Source: Bathymodiolus brooksi | Lineage: Eukaryota; Mollusca; Bivalvia; Mytilida; Modiolidae | DNA length: 64,000 nucleotides | Reading direction: 5' to 3' | NCBI GenBank assembly: GCA_963680875.1 | Contig: OY804579.1 | Location: forward strand, 83,007,095 to 83,071,094 | Shown: piece by piece, positions 21,673 to 32,984 of the stretch | Position numbering within the stretch: position 1 is the first letter of the stretch | How the letters are laid out: every line of letters starts with the position of its first letter | Notes under the pieces: model-generated | The model's database searches: none | The model's input: only the letters and a program-made list of their open reading frames with translations | What the model was told of the DNA's origin: nothing | Made by a program: the position numbers and the translations under genes

Positions 21673-23137
21673 TAGAGGCTCAGCCCACTGAGCCTGTATC
21701 GCTCACCTGACAATAGAATGATACTGAAGCAAATTTCAAAGGGAGATAATCATTACCTTAAAAAACAGCAGCCATCTTGAATGGAGGGTGGGGCTGTCAG
21801 ACACAATTTTAAAAGGGACACACCCAGGGACCATCTATGCCAAGTTTGGCTCCATTTGGCCAAGCTGTTTCAGAGGAGAAGATTTTTTTAACATTAGCCA
21901 ATCAGAAAAAAGAATTATTCTTGGCGGCCATGTTTATAGGCCAAATGGAACGAAATGGAGAAACTTTATAGAGGACCTTACATAGATGCTTACTGCCAAG
22001 TTTGGTTCCATTTGGCCAAGTTGTTTCAGAGGAGAAGATTAAAATATGAAAAAGTTAACAGACGGACGACGGACGCCAAGTGATGGCAATACCTCACATG
22101 GCCCTTTGGGTCAGGTGAGCTAAAAAATGATGAAAAAAGGGGAATAACTCCTAGACGGGTAATCAGATTTACTTTAAAATTGTAGGCTAGGTTGATCTTG
22201 ACATGCTGAACATGTTTTCTGTTTAAACTTAACATCTATCTCTTATAGTTTTTGAAATAAAGGACAAAAGGTATTAACATTTTGAAAATTTGACGAAAAA
22301 AAGGGCAATAACTCCAAATTGGGTGCTCAAATTAACTTCAAAATTACAGGGTAGGTAGATCTTAATATGCTGCACATGTTTGCAATTTAAACTTAACCTT
22401 TATCTCTAATAGTTTTTGAAATATCAGACAAAAATGTTTAAATTAAAAAAATAAAAAAGGGCAATAACTCCTAGACGGGTAATCAGATTTACTTCAAAAT
22501 TGCAGGGCATGTAGATCTTGACATGCTGCACATGTTTGCTGTTTAAACTTAACGTCTATCTCTTATAGTTTTTGAAATAAAAAACGAAAAGTATTAAAAT
22601 TTTGAAAATTTGACGAAAAAAGGGCAATAACTCCAAGATAGGTAATCAGATTTTCTTCAAAATTTCAGGATAGTTAGATCTTCCTGTGCTGATCATTTTT
22701 ACCCATATCAGATTTCTGATATTATTAACGGTTTTTGAGTTGTTACCAAAAACGTGCAATTTTACCCTATGTTCTATTTTTAGTAACAGCGGCCATGTTT
22801 GTTGGCCGAATGGAATTAAATGAAGAAGTTTTATAGAGGATCTTACATAGATGCTTCCTGCCAAGTTTGGCTCCATTTGGCCAAGCAGTTTCAGAGGAGA
22901 AGATTTTTTTAACATTAGCCAATCAGAAACAAGAATTGCCCTTGGCGGCCATATTTGTTGGCGGAATGGGACGAAATGAAGAAACTTTATAGAGGACCTT
23001 ATATAGATGCTTTCTGCCAAGTTTGGTTCAATTTGGTCCAGTTGTTTCAGAGGAGTAGATTAAAATATGAAAAGTTAACGGACGGATGCCAAGTGATGGC
23101 AATACCTCACATGACCCTTTGGGTCAGGTGAGCTAAA
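21673..23137 (+). repeat. Non-autonomous tandem-repeat element (AGAGGCTC...AGGTGAGCT ends) inside the LINE
   Basis: Starts AGAGGCTCAGCCCACTGAGCC (a terminal hairpin) and TCGCTCACCTG, ends TTTGGGTCAGGTGAGCTAAA. Inside, about four units of ~160 bp share GGGCAATAACTCC, flanked by two copies of a TTTCAGAGGAGAAGATT block. A GACGGACGACGGACGCC string lies before an internal AGGTGAGCT, so two elements may be fused. LINE endonuclease sequence continues on both sides. Confidence 0.75.
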
Positions 23138-23509
23138 AAAAGTGTTTCTTTTTTTCATATTATTGGGAGCATAAATGTTTATTATAGTGTAAATAGCATT
23201 GTTTATTTCGACATTTATAAGTAACAGTCTTCCCTCATTGTCTTTATATTCATCAATTAATTTGAACTCTACATTCTTTTTTATCCAAATTGCCACCCCT
23301 CTTGAATTACTTGTACCATTACTTTGATACAGACTTCCTTTAAAATCTTGTATTAATTTATTTTCAATATTTTGTGAAAAGTGAGTTTCTTGCATTAAAA
23401 GGATATTACATTGTTGTTGTTTTGACCATTCTATTAATCTTTGTCTTTTTTCAGATTGTTGAAGTCCATTTGTATTAATGGAGCAGATATGTAGAATATT
23501 ATGATTCAT
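23138..23509 (-). pseudogene. L1-like LINE ORF2: endonuclease N-terminus
   Basis: The minus frame opens MNHNILHICSINTNGLQQ, with LLMQETHF (catalytic Glu), GVAIWIKKN and INIYAPNN, the apurinic endonuclease blocks of L1/Tx1-type LINEs. The frame is cut by the repeat insertion and continues at 21672. Confidence 0.8.
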
Positions 23510-23539
23510 TTTGAATTATTGGTTTAAAGAAAAGGTAAA

Positions 23540-23974
23540 TTATATTATACTTTTAATTATCATTGTGGTCAAACTATTTTCTTTGTTAATATTGAGTATA
23601 ATAACACACTTTATAATTATCCTTTGTGGATCCTCCTGATAGATAATGTTTACAGGTTTGTTTTTGGTATATTTACCTATAATTACCCTCCGTTGAGCCT
23701 CCTGATAAGTAATGTTTACTGGTTGGTTTATCATATATTTACCTGTATTCATTATTTTGGGTGCTTTATTTTTTGTTTCTTCTTTGGACTGATTTTCATT
23801 ACATTTAGTCACCCTATTTTTATGAACTTCAGATTTTCTTATTAGATTGTTTTTTATATACTCAAATTGAATAAATTTCTTATTACATACCCATTTTATA
23901 AAGTTTTCATTTACATTTAAAATCGTTCCCTTTAAACAGCTGTTAACTGTTGATTTCGTTGTTTCTTGACCCAA
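23540..23974 (-). pseudogene. Probable LINE ORF1 end
   Basis: 145-codon basic open frame just upstream of ORF2 on the same strand, with two imperfect copies of a ~20-residue unit (IIGKYTKNKPVNIIYQED type). Position argues for ORF1 of the L1-like LINE; no RRM or zinc knuckle was recognised. Confidence 0.4.
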
Positions 23975-24233
23975 ATGTCAAGGTTGTTATATAAATAGGA
24001 CACGTGACTTTGTTTATAAACAGGACCACGTGTAGTCTTTGGAAAACGAAAGTAGCATAACATAGAACATATGCATAGACATACAAACACAATAAAACAT
24101 GGACACAATTACAAATCAGCAAACAATTAATAATGCACATAATATTCCTTTCATGACACATGTATTTCTTATTATTTATGTCTTTTGTGCATTATGGTTA
24201 AAAAAAGATATAATGTGTACACATTTGTAAAAA
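23975..24233. other. Probable 5' part of the LINE, no feature seen
   Basis: AT-rich sequence with CACGTG-type words, between the LINE ORF1 end and the Harbinger-like element. Confidence 0.3.
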
Positions 24234-24478
24234 TAAAGCCGGTATACACGATGCAAGTTTTGCATCCAAGTCTCCATTCAAATTTCTTGAATTCAAGTTT
24301 TTTGATCGTGTATACCATACAAGAAACTTGAATCAAAAAACTTGAACGGACTTGGATGGAATAGAAATGCATCCTATTTTTTTTCAACTTGGATGGAGAT
24401 TGACCAATCAGAAGACAGAATCCTTATCAGCATCAATTTGTGAATGTAAATAATAACAACTACACGTGTTGTGCAAAG

Positions 24479-24538
24479 ATGGCGGGGAAAGAGGAAACTC
24501 CAAAATGCAGGAAAAAGACAGTTATAAGCACAGGCGCT
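24479..24538 (+). pseudogene. MADF-domain protein, N-terminal piece
   Basis: Begins ATG in AAGATGG context and encodes MAGKEETPKCRKKTV before the insertion. If one of the two diverged 8-bp copies (GTTATAAG and GTTACATG) is removed, the frame continues directly into the piece at 29664. Confidence 0.6.
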
Positions 24539-24571
24539 CGTGGCACGGACCACCCCCCTTTTTCTAACTTT

Positions 24572-25455
24572 CTGTTTACAAATTTATTTTCAATAAAATT
24601 TCTTAATTTTTTTATTATTTCATCTCTTTTTCCTTATTTTAACTTGTTCGTGTCGATATTCATACAATCTTATGTTAACAACAAATTGCATGTGTCGACC
24701 CTATTGGATACTAATAATACACAAGGCATGCAACTCGGCAGGTTTAAAAATCTTACCCCTGCTCGCTTCGAGTACATTTATAGCACCTTATTTCCATTAT
24801 GTCATTCAAACTAGGACATGTATCCATTCCTAAAAGACGCATCTTTCTGCCCCTGTTTTTGTTTTGTGCATACGATAGCTCAGTTCTCCAGAATTTTAAG
24901 ATTTTCACACATTTATTGCCAAATTTTTCGTATACGGACCCACGGCTGACGGAAGTGATGTACCACTGCATTAACTTCAACGATAGGGTCAGAAAAGTTC
25001 CAAAAATTTAAATATGGAACTTTTCTGACCCTATCGTTGAAGTTAATGCAGTGGTACGTCACTTCCGTCAGCCGGGCGTCCTTATACGAAAAATTTGGCA
25101 ATAAATGTGTGAAAATCTTAAAATTCTGGAGAACTGAGCAATCGTATGCACAAAACAAAAACAGGGGCAGAAAGATGCGTCTTTTAGGAATGGATACATG
25201 TCCTAGTTTGAATGACATAATGGAAATAAGGTGCTATAAATGTACTCGAAGCGAGCAGGGGTAAGATTTTTAAACCTGCCGAGTTGCATGCCTTGTGTAT
25301 TATTAGTATCTAATAGGGTCGACACATGCAATTTGATGTTAACATAAGATTGTATAAATATCGACACGAACAAGTTAAAATAAGGAAAAAGAGATGAAAT
25401 AATAAAGAAATAAAGAAATTTTATTGAAAATAAATTTGTAAACAGAAAGTTAGAA
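24572..25455. repeat. Large near-perfect palindrome, ~430-bp arms
   Basis: Left arm 24572-25001 and right arm 25016-25455, separated by a 14-bp AT spacer. The arms differ at a few percent of positions. Each arm carries the same 75-codon open frame (KLMQWY...YAQNKNRGRKMRLLGM), once per strand, without known relatives. The spacer is short enough for cruciform extrusion. Confidence 0.9.
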
Positions 25456-28400
25456 CCAGAGGCTCCCAGGAGCCTGTAATCGCTCACCTGGATCAAAGCT
25501 GCTTTCAATAACAACGCAACTGCACTGTTGCGACCATCTTGGCGGGAGAGCACAACTGCCGGACACCATTTTGAAAGAGGACCATCCAATGACTATTCCA
25601 TCAAAGTTTGGTTTTAATTGAGCTACTGGTTCCAGACAAGATGGTTTTTATGTGAATTTCCCATAGGGTCCTATGATAAACTAAGTACAGATGTGCAGCC
25701 ATCTTGGTCAGAGGGCGGGACCACCAGACACAAATTTGGTTCAGCGGTTTCAGAGGAGAAGATTTAAATGTGATCTTTTATCAAATTATGCCTAATTTGC
25801 ATAATCGGTATAAATCGGCTGAAAGAAAAATTTCAAAAAAAAAACCCGAACATATGCTAAACTACTCCTTGCCATGTAGCTGCAGTTTAAATTTGAGCTC
25901 ATTTTGACTTGTACTAAAGCAGCAATGGACAATTGAAGAAATTTCTATTTTTAGTAACAGCAGCCATCTTGAATGGAGGGCGGGGCTGTCGGACACAAAT
26001 TTGAAAGGGAACCACCCAGGGACCATCCCTGCCAGGTTTGGTTTAATTTGGTTCAGCGGTTTCAGAGGAGAAGATTTAAATGTGATCTTTTATAAAAATA
26101 TGCCTAATTTGCATAATCGGTATATCTCAGCTGAAAGAAAAATTTCACAGAAAAACCCGGAATATATGCTAAACTACTTCTTGCCATGTAGATGCAGTTA
26201 ACATTTGAGCTCATTTTGACTTACACTAAAGCAGCAATGGACAATTAAAATTTCATCCCCCCTTTTTTCTATTTTGAGCTTGGCGGCCATCTTGGTTGGA
26301 AGTCGGGATCACCGGACACAATTTTGGAAGGGGGCCATCCAAGAATCATTTCAGCAAAGTTTCGTTGAGATTGGCTCAGTAGTTTCAGAGGAGAAGATTT
26401 TTTTTTAATTTCATCCCCCCTTTTTTCTAATTTGCATAATCGGTCAAAATCGGCAAAAGTTCAAAGTTCATAAAAAATCCTGTCACACATGCTGAAAAGC
26501 TCATCATTATGCTTATACAGTTCAAATTTGGGCACATTCTGGCTTAAAATAGAGCAGTTTTGGCCATTTGAAGAAATTTCTATTTTTAGTAACAGCGGCC
26601 ATCTTGAATGGAGGGCGGGGCTGTCGGACACAATTTTGAAAGGGACCCACCCAGGGACCATCCCTGCCAGGTTTGGTTTAATTTGGTTCAGCGGTTTCAG
26701 AGGAGAAGATTTAAATGTGATCTTTTATCAAAATATGCCTAATTTGCATAATCGGTATACATCGGCTGAAAGAAAAATTTCACAGAAAAACCCGGAATAT
26801 ATGTTAAACTACTCCTTGCCATGTAGCTGCAGTTAAAATTTGAGCTCATTTTGACTTACACTAAAGCAGCAATGGACAATTAAAATTTCATCCCCCCTTT
26901 TTTCTATTTTGAGCTTGGCGGCCATCTTGGTTGGAAGTCGGGATCAACGGACACAATTTTGGAAGGGGGCCATCCAAGAATCATTTCAGCAAAGTTTGGT
27001 TGATATTGGCTCAGTAGTTTCCGAGGAGAAGATTTTTTTTTAATTTCATCCCCCCTTTTTTCTAATTTGCATAATCGGTCAAAATCGGCAAAAGTTCAAA
27101 GTTCATAAAAAATCCTGTAATATATGCTAAAAAGCTCATCATTATGCTTACACAGTTCAAATTTGGGCACATTCTGGCTTAAAATAGAGCAGTTTTGGCC
27201 ATTTGAAGAAATTTCTATTTTTAGTAACAGTGGCCATCTTGAATAGAGGGCGGGGCTGTCGGACACAATTTTGAAAGGGACCCACCCAGGGACCATCCCT
27301 GCCAGGTTTGGTTTAATTTGGTTCAGCGGTTTCAGAGGAGAAGATTTAAATGTGATCTTTTATCAAAATATGCCTAATTTGCATAATCGGTATATATCGG
27401 CTGAAAGAAAAATTTCACAGAAAAACCCGGAATATATGTTAAACTACTCCTTGCCATGTAGCTGCAGTTATAATTTGAGCTCATTTTGACTTACACTAAA
27501 GCAGCAATGGACAATTAAAATTTCATCCCCCCTTTTTCCTATTTTTAGCTTGGCGGCCATCTTGGTTGGAAGTCGCGATCAACGGACACATTTTTGGAAG
27601 GGGGCCATCCAAGAATCATTTCAGCAAAATTTGGTTGATATTGGCTCAGTAGTTTCCAAGGACAAGATTTTTTTTTTAATTTCATCCCCCCTTTTTTCTA
27701 ATTTGCATAATCGGTCAAAATCGGCAAAAGTTCAAAGTTCATAAAAAATCCTGTAATACATGTTAAAAAGCTCATCATTATGCTTATACAGTTCAAATTT
27801 GGGCACATTCTGGCCTAAAATAGAGCAGTTTTGGCCATTTGAAGAAATTTCTATTTTTAGTAACAGTGGCCATCTTGAATGGAGGGCGGGGCTGTCGGAC
27901 ACAATTTTGAAAGGGACCCACCCAGGGACCATCCCTGCCAGGTTTGGTTTAATTTGGTTCAGCGGTTTCAGAGGAGAAGATTTAAATGTGATCTTTTATC
28001 AAAATATGCCTAATTTGCATAATCGGTATATATCGGCTGAAAGAAAAATTTCACAGAAAAACCCGGAATATATGTTAAACTATTCCTTGCCATGTAGCTG
28101 CAGTTAAAATTTGAGCTCATTTTGACTTACACTAAAGCAGCAATGGACAATTAAAATTTCATCCCCCCTTTTTTCTATTTTGAGCTTGGCGGCCATCTTG
28201 GTTGGAAGTCGGGATCAACGGACACAATTTTGGAAGGGGGCCATCCAAGAATCATTTCAGCAAAGTTTGGTTGATATTGGCTCAGTAGTTTCCGAGGAGA
28301 AGATTTTTTTCAAATTTCATCCCCCCTTCTTTCTAATTTGCATAATCGGTCAAAATCGGCAAAAGTTCAAAGTTCATAAAATATCCTGTAATACATGTTA

Positions 28401-29632
28401 AAAAGCTCATCATTATGCTTATACAGTTCAAATTTGGGCACATTCTGGCTTAAAATAGAGCAGTTTTGGCCATTTGAAGAAATTTCTATTTTTAGTAACA
28501 GTGGCCATCTTGAATGGAGGGCGGGGCTGTCGGACACAATTTTGAAAGGGACCAACCCAGGGACCATCCCTGCCAGGTTTGGTTTAATTTGGTTCAGCGG
28601 TTTCAGAGGAGAAGATTTAAATGTGATTTTTTATCAAAATATGCCTAATTTGCATAATCGGTATATATCGGCTGAAAGAAAAATTTCACAGAAAAACCCG
28701 GAATATATGTTAAACTACTCCTTGCCATGTAGCTGCAGTTATAATTTGAGCTCATTTTGACTTACACTAAAGCAGCAATGGACAATTAAAATTTCATCCC
28801 CCTTTTTTTCTATTTTTAGCTTGGCGGCCATCTTGGTTGGAAGTCGGGATCAACGGACATATTTTTGGAAGGGGGCCATCCAAGAATCATTTCAGCAAAA
28901 TTTGGTTGATATTGGCTCAGTAGTTTCCGAGGAGAAGATTTTTTTTAAATTTCATCCCCCCTTTTTTTCTAATTTGCATAATCGGTCAAAATCGGCAAAA
29001 GTTCAAAGTTCATAAAAAATCCTGTAATATATGCTAAAAAGCTCATCATTATGCTTACACAGTTCAAATTTGGGCACATTCTGGCTTAAAATAGAGCAGT
29101 TTTGGCCATTTGAAGAAATTTCTATTTTTAGTAACAGCGGCCATCTTGAATGGAGGGCGGGGCTGTCGGACACAATTTTGAAAGGGACCCACCCAGGGAC
29201 CATCCCTGCCAGGTTTGGTTTAATTTGGTTCAGCGGTTTCAGAGGAGAAGATTTAAATGTGATCTTTTATCAAAATATGCCTAATTTGCATAATCGGTAT
29301 ATATCGGCTGAAAGAAAAATTTCACAGAAAAACCCGGAATATATGTTAAACTACTCCTTGCCATGTAGCTGCAGTTAAAATTTGAGCTCATTTTGACTTA
29401 CACTAAAGCAGCAATGGACAATTAAAATTTCATCCCCCCTTTTTTCTATTTTTAGCTTGGCGGCCATCTTGGTTGGAAGTCGGGATCACCGGACACAAAT
29501 TTGAAAGGGGGCCATCCAAGGACCATTCCACCAAAGTTTGGTTGCAATTGGTCCAGTGGTTTCTGAGGAGAAGATTAAAATGTGAAATGTTGACGGACGG
29601 ACGACGGACGAAAAGTGATGACAATAGCTAAA
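25453..29632 (+). repeat. AGAGGCTC-type element expanded into a ~635-bp tandem array
   Basis: Starts AGAGGCTCCCAGGAGCC (hairpin) and TCGCTCACCTGG, ends GACGGACGACGGACG and AGCTAAAAA, the same ends as at 21673. Units recur at 25946, 26581, 27216, 27852, 28487 and 29123. Each unit consists of two diverged ~320-bp halves (GGAGGGCGGGGCTGTCGGAC and TTGGTTGGAAGTCGGGATCA). About a dozen copies of TAATTTGCATAATCGG, containing the octamer ATTTGCAT, occur, two per unit. The many 60-120-codon open frames are repeats of one another and not genes. Confidence 0.95.
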
Positions 29633-29663
29633 AAGGGGGGTGGTCGTGCCACGAGCGCCTGTG

Positions 29664-29860
29664 GTTACATGGACTAATGAAATGATTGAAGATCTAATAG
29701 ACTTCATAGAAATACATCCCATCGTTGCCTTTGAAGCCATTTACGAGCCCATGTTGACCTCTTTTTGGAGCTTAATCTCCTTCGCAGTACAATTGTACAT
29801 AATAATGCAATACAAAGGGCAGCACCCTCCTCTCCTCCCAAAACTGCCATTTTGTTTGTT
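29664..29860 (+). pseudogene. MADF-domain protein, continuation
   Basis: Frame VTWTNEMIEDLIDFIEIHPI resembles the start of a MADF domain (W/F-x-EE-x-I-x-LI-x-L/F-V/I-E-x-HP-x-L/I-YD). Residues after FEAIYEP lose the pattern, so the gene is truncated. It joins in frame to the piece at 24479 once the insertion is removed. Confidence 0.55.
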
Positions 29861-29983
29861 GTATCTCCCGCCAAAACTTGTGTGTATTCATCAAAATTTC
29901 TTGCATGGTGTATACACAAACTTGAATTCAAGTTTTCTTGAATGGAGACTTGGATGCAAAACTTGTATCGTGTATATCGGGCC

Positions 29984-30565
29984 TAAGATAATGTATAATT
30001 ATTATGTAGCATTAGCACATAGAGTTCAGCACAAAGTATTAAAAAATACAGTAAACATGAAGCTAATACGTATTTAAAACCTGTATATACAAAGTATCTA
30101 AACACAATAGTACATGATATGTATATAAATGTCTTAGTATTGTATTCACCAATATTATTATTAATACTCATGGATATGAATTGTACAAATACTTTACTAT
30201 GGTCCAATTTTTTGAAGACTTTATTGAAGAGAAAGGTTTTATTAATTTTTTTGTAAGATTTATTTTTTTTTGGTAATTTGTTATAACCTCTATTTAATTG
30301 ATTTTTCAGATGTAGTTCCTGTACCTGTTTGTGATCAGTACATACATGTATCATCAACCTAAGACATTGAAGATTCAGATGATCATTACATGTGCCAAAT
30401 TGTTCTTGCAGCACTGTCGCAACTGTTATGCCATATTTACTTGTTACTAAGAGCATGTAGAAAATGTAACAAACCGATGAGAAGATGAAGTTTAAATGAG
30501 AACTATACATTTATATATACACAATGTATATATATATATTTTTTTAATGTTTTTTATAAGAATTA
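29984..30565 (-). other. Open frame of unknown origin, possibly LINE 5' region
   Basis: A minus-strand frame of about 175 codons (29983-30510), rich in Lys and Asn (QLNRGYNKLPKKNKSYKKIN), without a recognised domain. It lies between the Harbinger-like element and the acidic-basic ORF at 30566 and may belong to the same LINE. Confidence 0.25.
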
Positions 30566-31160
30566 TTAAAAATTAATGAGTCTATATACAGTAGTTTTTT
30601 TTACAGGATCATATTTATCGACCTGTTTTTTTTTTGCCTTTTTCGCTCCTTTCCCTCTTTCTTTGTCATGAAGGACATCAGGAGGAGTGACTGGAGATTT
30701 TTCTAACAATTCTGAATGCCCTTTCTTTTTTTTTGGTGTCGACTTACTAGAGTTTTGACTGTTAGTATTTCCTGCTAGTTTTTCATTGAGATATTGTGTC
30801 ATTTGTTGTTGTTTTTTCATAATTGCGGTCGGTTTATCTCCTTCTCTTTGTTCACCAAGGATAGATTGAGACTGTTCTAGTTTTCCTTCCATTGCCTCAG
30901 TATTTCTACTATTATCATGGTTTTCGATTGGAGGATTTTGTACAGTTTTCTCTTCTTCTTCTTTTGAATTGTTTGTCATGTCGTTTTCTTGATCATCAAC
31001 ATGATTTTCATCTTTATTATCATTTTCCATATCAGATTCACTACTCGAATCGTCTCCATGATCAGAGAATGATTCTTTTTTACATTCCGATTGTTGATTG
31101 GTGAATGCGCTATGTGGCAGTACTGATGAAGTTTTGGGCATCATTGGGACGACGCAGAGG
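30566..31160 (-). pseudogene. Low-complexity acidic/basic ORF, possible LINE ORF1 N-terminus
   Basis: Minus frame with an acidic-polar stretch (DHGDDSSSESDMENDNKDE, KEEEEKTVQ), then a Gln/Asn-rich part and a Lys-rich end (STPKKKKGHSE, GKGAKKAKKKQVDKYDP). It lies in line with the minus-strand LINE that resumes beyond the Harbinger-like element, so an ORF1 head split from its tail at 23974 is the best guess. Its first 15-20 codons overlap the mariner fragment and are not part of it. Confidence 0.35.
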
Positions 31161-31679
31161 TATAGATCGAGATGAACAGTGGTTCCAGCAAGATGGGGGC
31201 CACCCCCCACACAACAAATGACTCCCTAGCCTGGCTTAGAGAGCGATTTAAAGACAGACTGATCAGCAGGAAGTGTGAAATCGAGTGGGCAGTGCATTCA
31301 CCAGACTTGAACCCCCCATATTTTTATCTGTGGGGGTATCTCAAGGATAATGTGTATGAGAACAATCCTCAAATAATTGGTGAACTGAAGGCAGCAATTA
31401 CAGCAAAGATCAGGGAAATCCCTAAGGAGGAATGTGTGCGAGTCATTGACAATTTTGCGTGACGTATGCAAGTGTGCCTTCAACGCCGAGGATACCATTT
31501 GGAGCACATTTTGAAAAGAACATAAAAATTCTATGCAAACTGACTCAGATGGCTAAAACTTGTGGAAAGATCATCCATAGGCTGAAGCTTAAGTCTACCA
31601 AATTTGAAGAAATTTGATGGACCTATGTAGGATTAATTAACATTTTTAGGGGTTCAGATTTTTTTTGGGTCACCTTGTA
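31140..31679 (+). pseudogene. DD41D-type Tc1/mariner transposase C-terminus, inactivated
   Basis: Holds the second catalytic block (WFQQDG) and the third (HSPDLNPPYFYLWGYLKD). With the usual frame the spacing is 41 residues, as in DD41D transposases. Two lesions are visible: an extra G after QQDG shifts the frame, and the third catalytic Asp (usually PPDFYLWG) is Tyr. It ends at the terminal repeat (TTTTTTTTGGGTCACCTTGT), the inverse of that at 17424. The 5' half is absent. Confidence 0.8.
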
Positions 31680-31754
31680 TATTAGCAAGTTACCTATGAA
31701 AAATGAACGGATATGGAGTTATGTCAAGGAGACAACATCCCATCTCCAAAATAA

Positions 31755-32862
31755 ACTAACCAAGAACATACATCTAAGGGTCGCCACAAGTACACGACCC
31801 CCCCTTTTGTGAAAGTATAAGTTGAATTATCTCCCCTTCTAAATTTTAGACAGCAACGGTATTCCTTCATGCACATCTGCAGATTGTGTACTACAACTGT
31901 GTAAAGTTTCATAAAAATTCAATAAGCAGTTTGGTAGGAGTTGCACTTACAAGGTACATGCCCCCCCCCTCCCTTTCGTGAAAGTATAAGTTGAATTATC
32001 TCCCCTTTTAAATTTTGGACAGCAACCATATTCCTTCATGCCCATCTGCAGGTAGTGTACTACAACTGTGTAAAGTTTCACAAAACTCCAATAAGCCGTT
32101 TAGGAGGAGTTGCGCTTACAAGGTACACGACCCCCCTTTTCGTGAAAGTATAAGTTGAATTATCTCCCCTTCTAAATTTTAGACAGCAACGGTATTCCTT
32201 CATGCACATCTGCAGGTTGTGTACTACAACTGTGTAAAGTTTCATAAAAATTCAATAGGCAGTTTAGTAGGAGTTGCGCTTACAAGGTACATGCCCCTCC
32301 CCCTTTTCGTGAAAGTATAAGTTGAATTATCTCCCCTTTTAAATTTTGGACAGCAACCATATTCCTTCGTGCACATCTGCAGGTAGTGTACTACAAATGT
32401 GTAAAGTTTCATAAAAATCCAATAAGTTGTTTAGGAGGAGTTGCACTTACAAGGTACATGACCCCCCTTTTCGTGAAAGTATAAGTTGAATTATCTCCCC
32501 TTCTAAATTTTAGACAGCAACGGTATTCCTTCATGCACATATGCAGGTTGTGTACTACAACTGTGTAAAGTTTCATAAAAATTCAATAAGCAGTTTAGTA
32601 GGAGTTGCGCTTACAAGGTACATGCATCCCTCCTTTTCGTGAAAGTATAAGTTGAATTATCTCCCCTTTTAAATTTTGGACAGCAACCATATTCCTTCAT
32701 GCACATCTGCAGGTAGTGTACTACAAATGTGTAAAGTTTCATAAAAATCCAATAAGCGGTTGAGGAGGAGTTGCACTTACAAGGTACATGGATGGACGGA
32801 CGGACAGACAGGGTGATTCCTATATACCCCCCAAACTTTGTTTGCGGGGGTATAATAAGAAT
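31755..32862 (+). repeat. ~166-bp tandem array in an alternating A-B order
   Basis: Six units begin GAAAGTATAAGTTGAATTAT at 31811, 31980, 32143, 32311, 32474 and 32641. Odd units read TCTAAATTTTAGACAGCAACGGT-like sequence and even ones TTAAATTTTGGACAGCAACC, so the true unit is a ~331-bp dimer. It ends in GGACGGACGGACAGACAGGG and TTTGCGGGGGTATAATA, a terminus common to bivalve tandem elements. The end lies only 12 bp from the donor of the next APIP-like exon. Confidence 0.9.
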
Positions 32863-32874
32863 AAATATACTCAC

Positions 32875-32948
32875 AGCGAGATCTAATTCTTCCGGTTGAC
32901 CTTCCACAATTGGTATGACCAGTTCATCAAAATACTTGTTATTCTTCT
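32875..32948 (-). CDS. apip: APIP-like dehydratase, exon before the RRHG exon
   Basis: 74-bp exon; encodes KNNKYFDELVIPIVEGQPEE and LDLA, matching the family's Y-x-D-x-LVVPIIENTPEE strand. The acceptor is TTTGCAG; the donor GTGAGT. Phase 1 in, phase 0 out to the exon at 16682 across a 16-kb intron. Confidence 0.9.
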
Positions 32949-32984
32949 CTGCAAAAAGATCATTACATTGTTAATATATATTAT

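Larger units (their letters stand above)
24539..29663. mobile_element. 5.1-kb TIR element (CACAGGCGC family) inside the MADF gene
   Basis: About 35-bp inverted ends, CACAGGCGCTCGTGGCAC continuing into CCACCCCCCTTTTT, are flanked by 8-bp near-duplicates GTTATAAG and GTTACATG. It is filled only by a large palindrome and a tandem-repeat element; no transposase is seen. The tiny hairpin element at 37945-38041 has the same terminal sequence. The ~8-bp duplication would fit hAT-like transposition, but the family is not assigned. Confidence 0.7.
24237..29983. mobile_element. PIF/Harbinger-like element interrupted by a second element
   Basis: Inverted ends AGCCGGTATACACGATGCAA and GGCCCGATATACACGATACA, about 60 bp each, are flanked by TAA on both sides, the 3-bp TWA duplication typical of PIF/Harbinger. 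Without the 5.1-kb insert the element is only about 0.6 kb and encodes the start of a MADF-type protein, which is often the second ORF of Harbinger elements. No DDE transposase is present, so it is a deletion derivative. Confidence 0.7.

Noticed and set aside
24753..25264. 75-codon frames in the large palindrome as a gene
   Set aside because: Mirror images of each other within a repeat, no start context and no known relatives; kept only as an observation.
25700..29400. Some twenty 64-121-codon frames
   Set aside because: They recur with the 635-bp tandem unit, overlap on both strands and have no codon-like substitution pattern.
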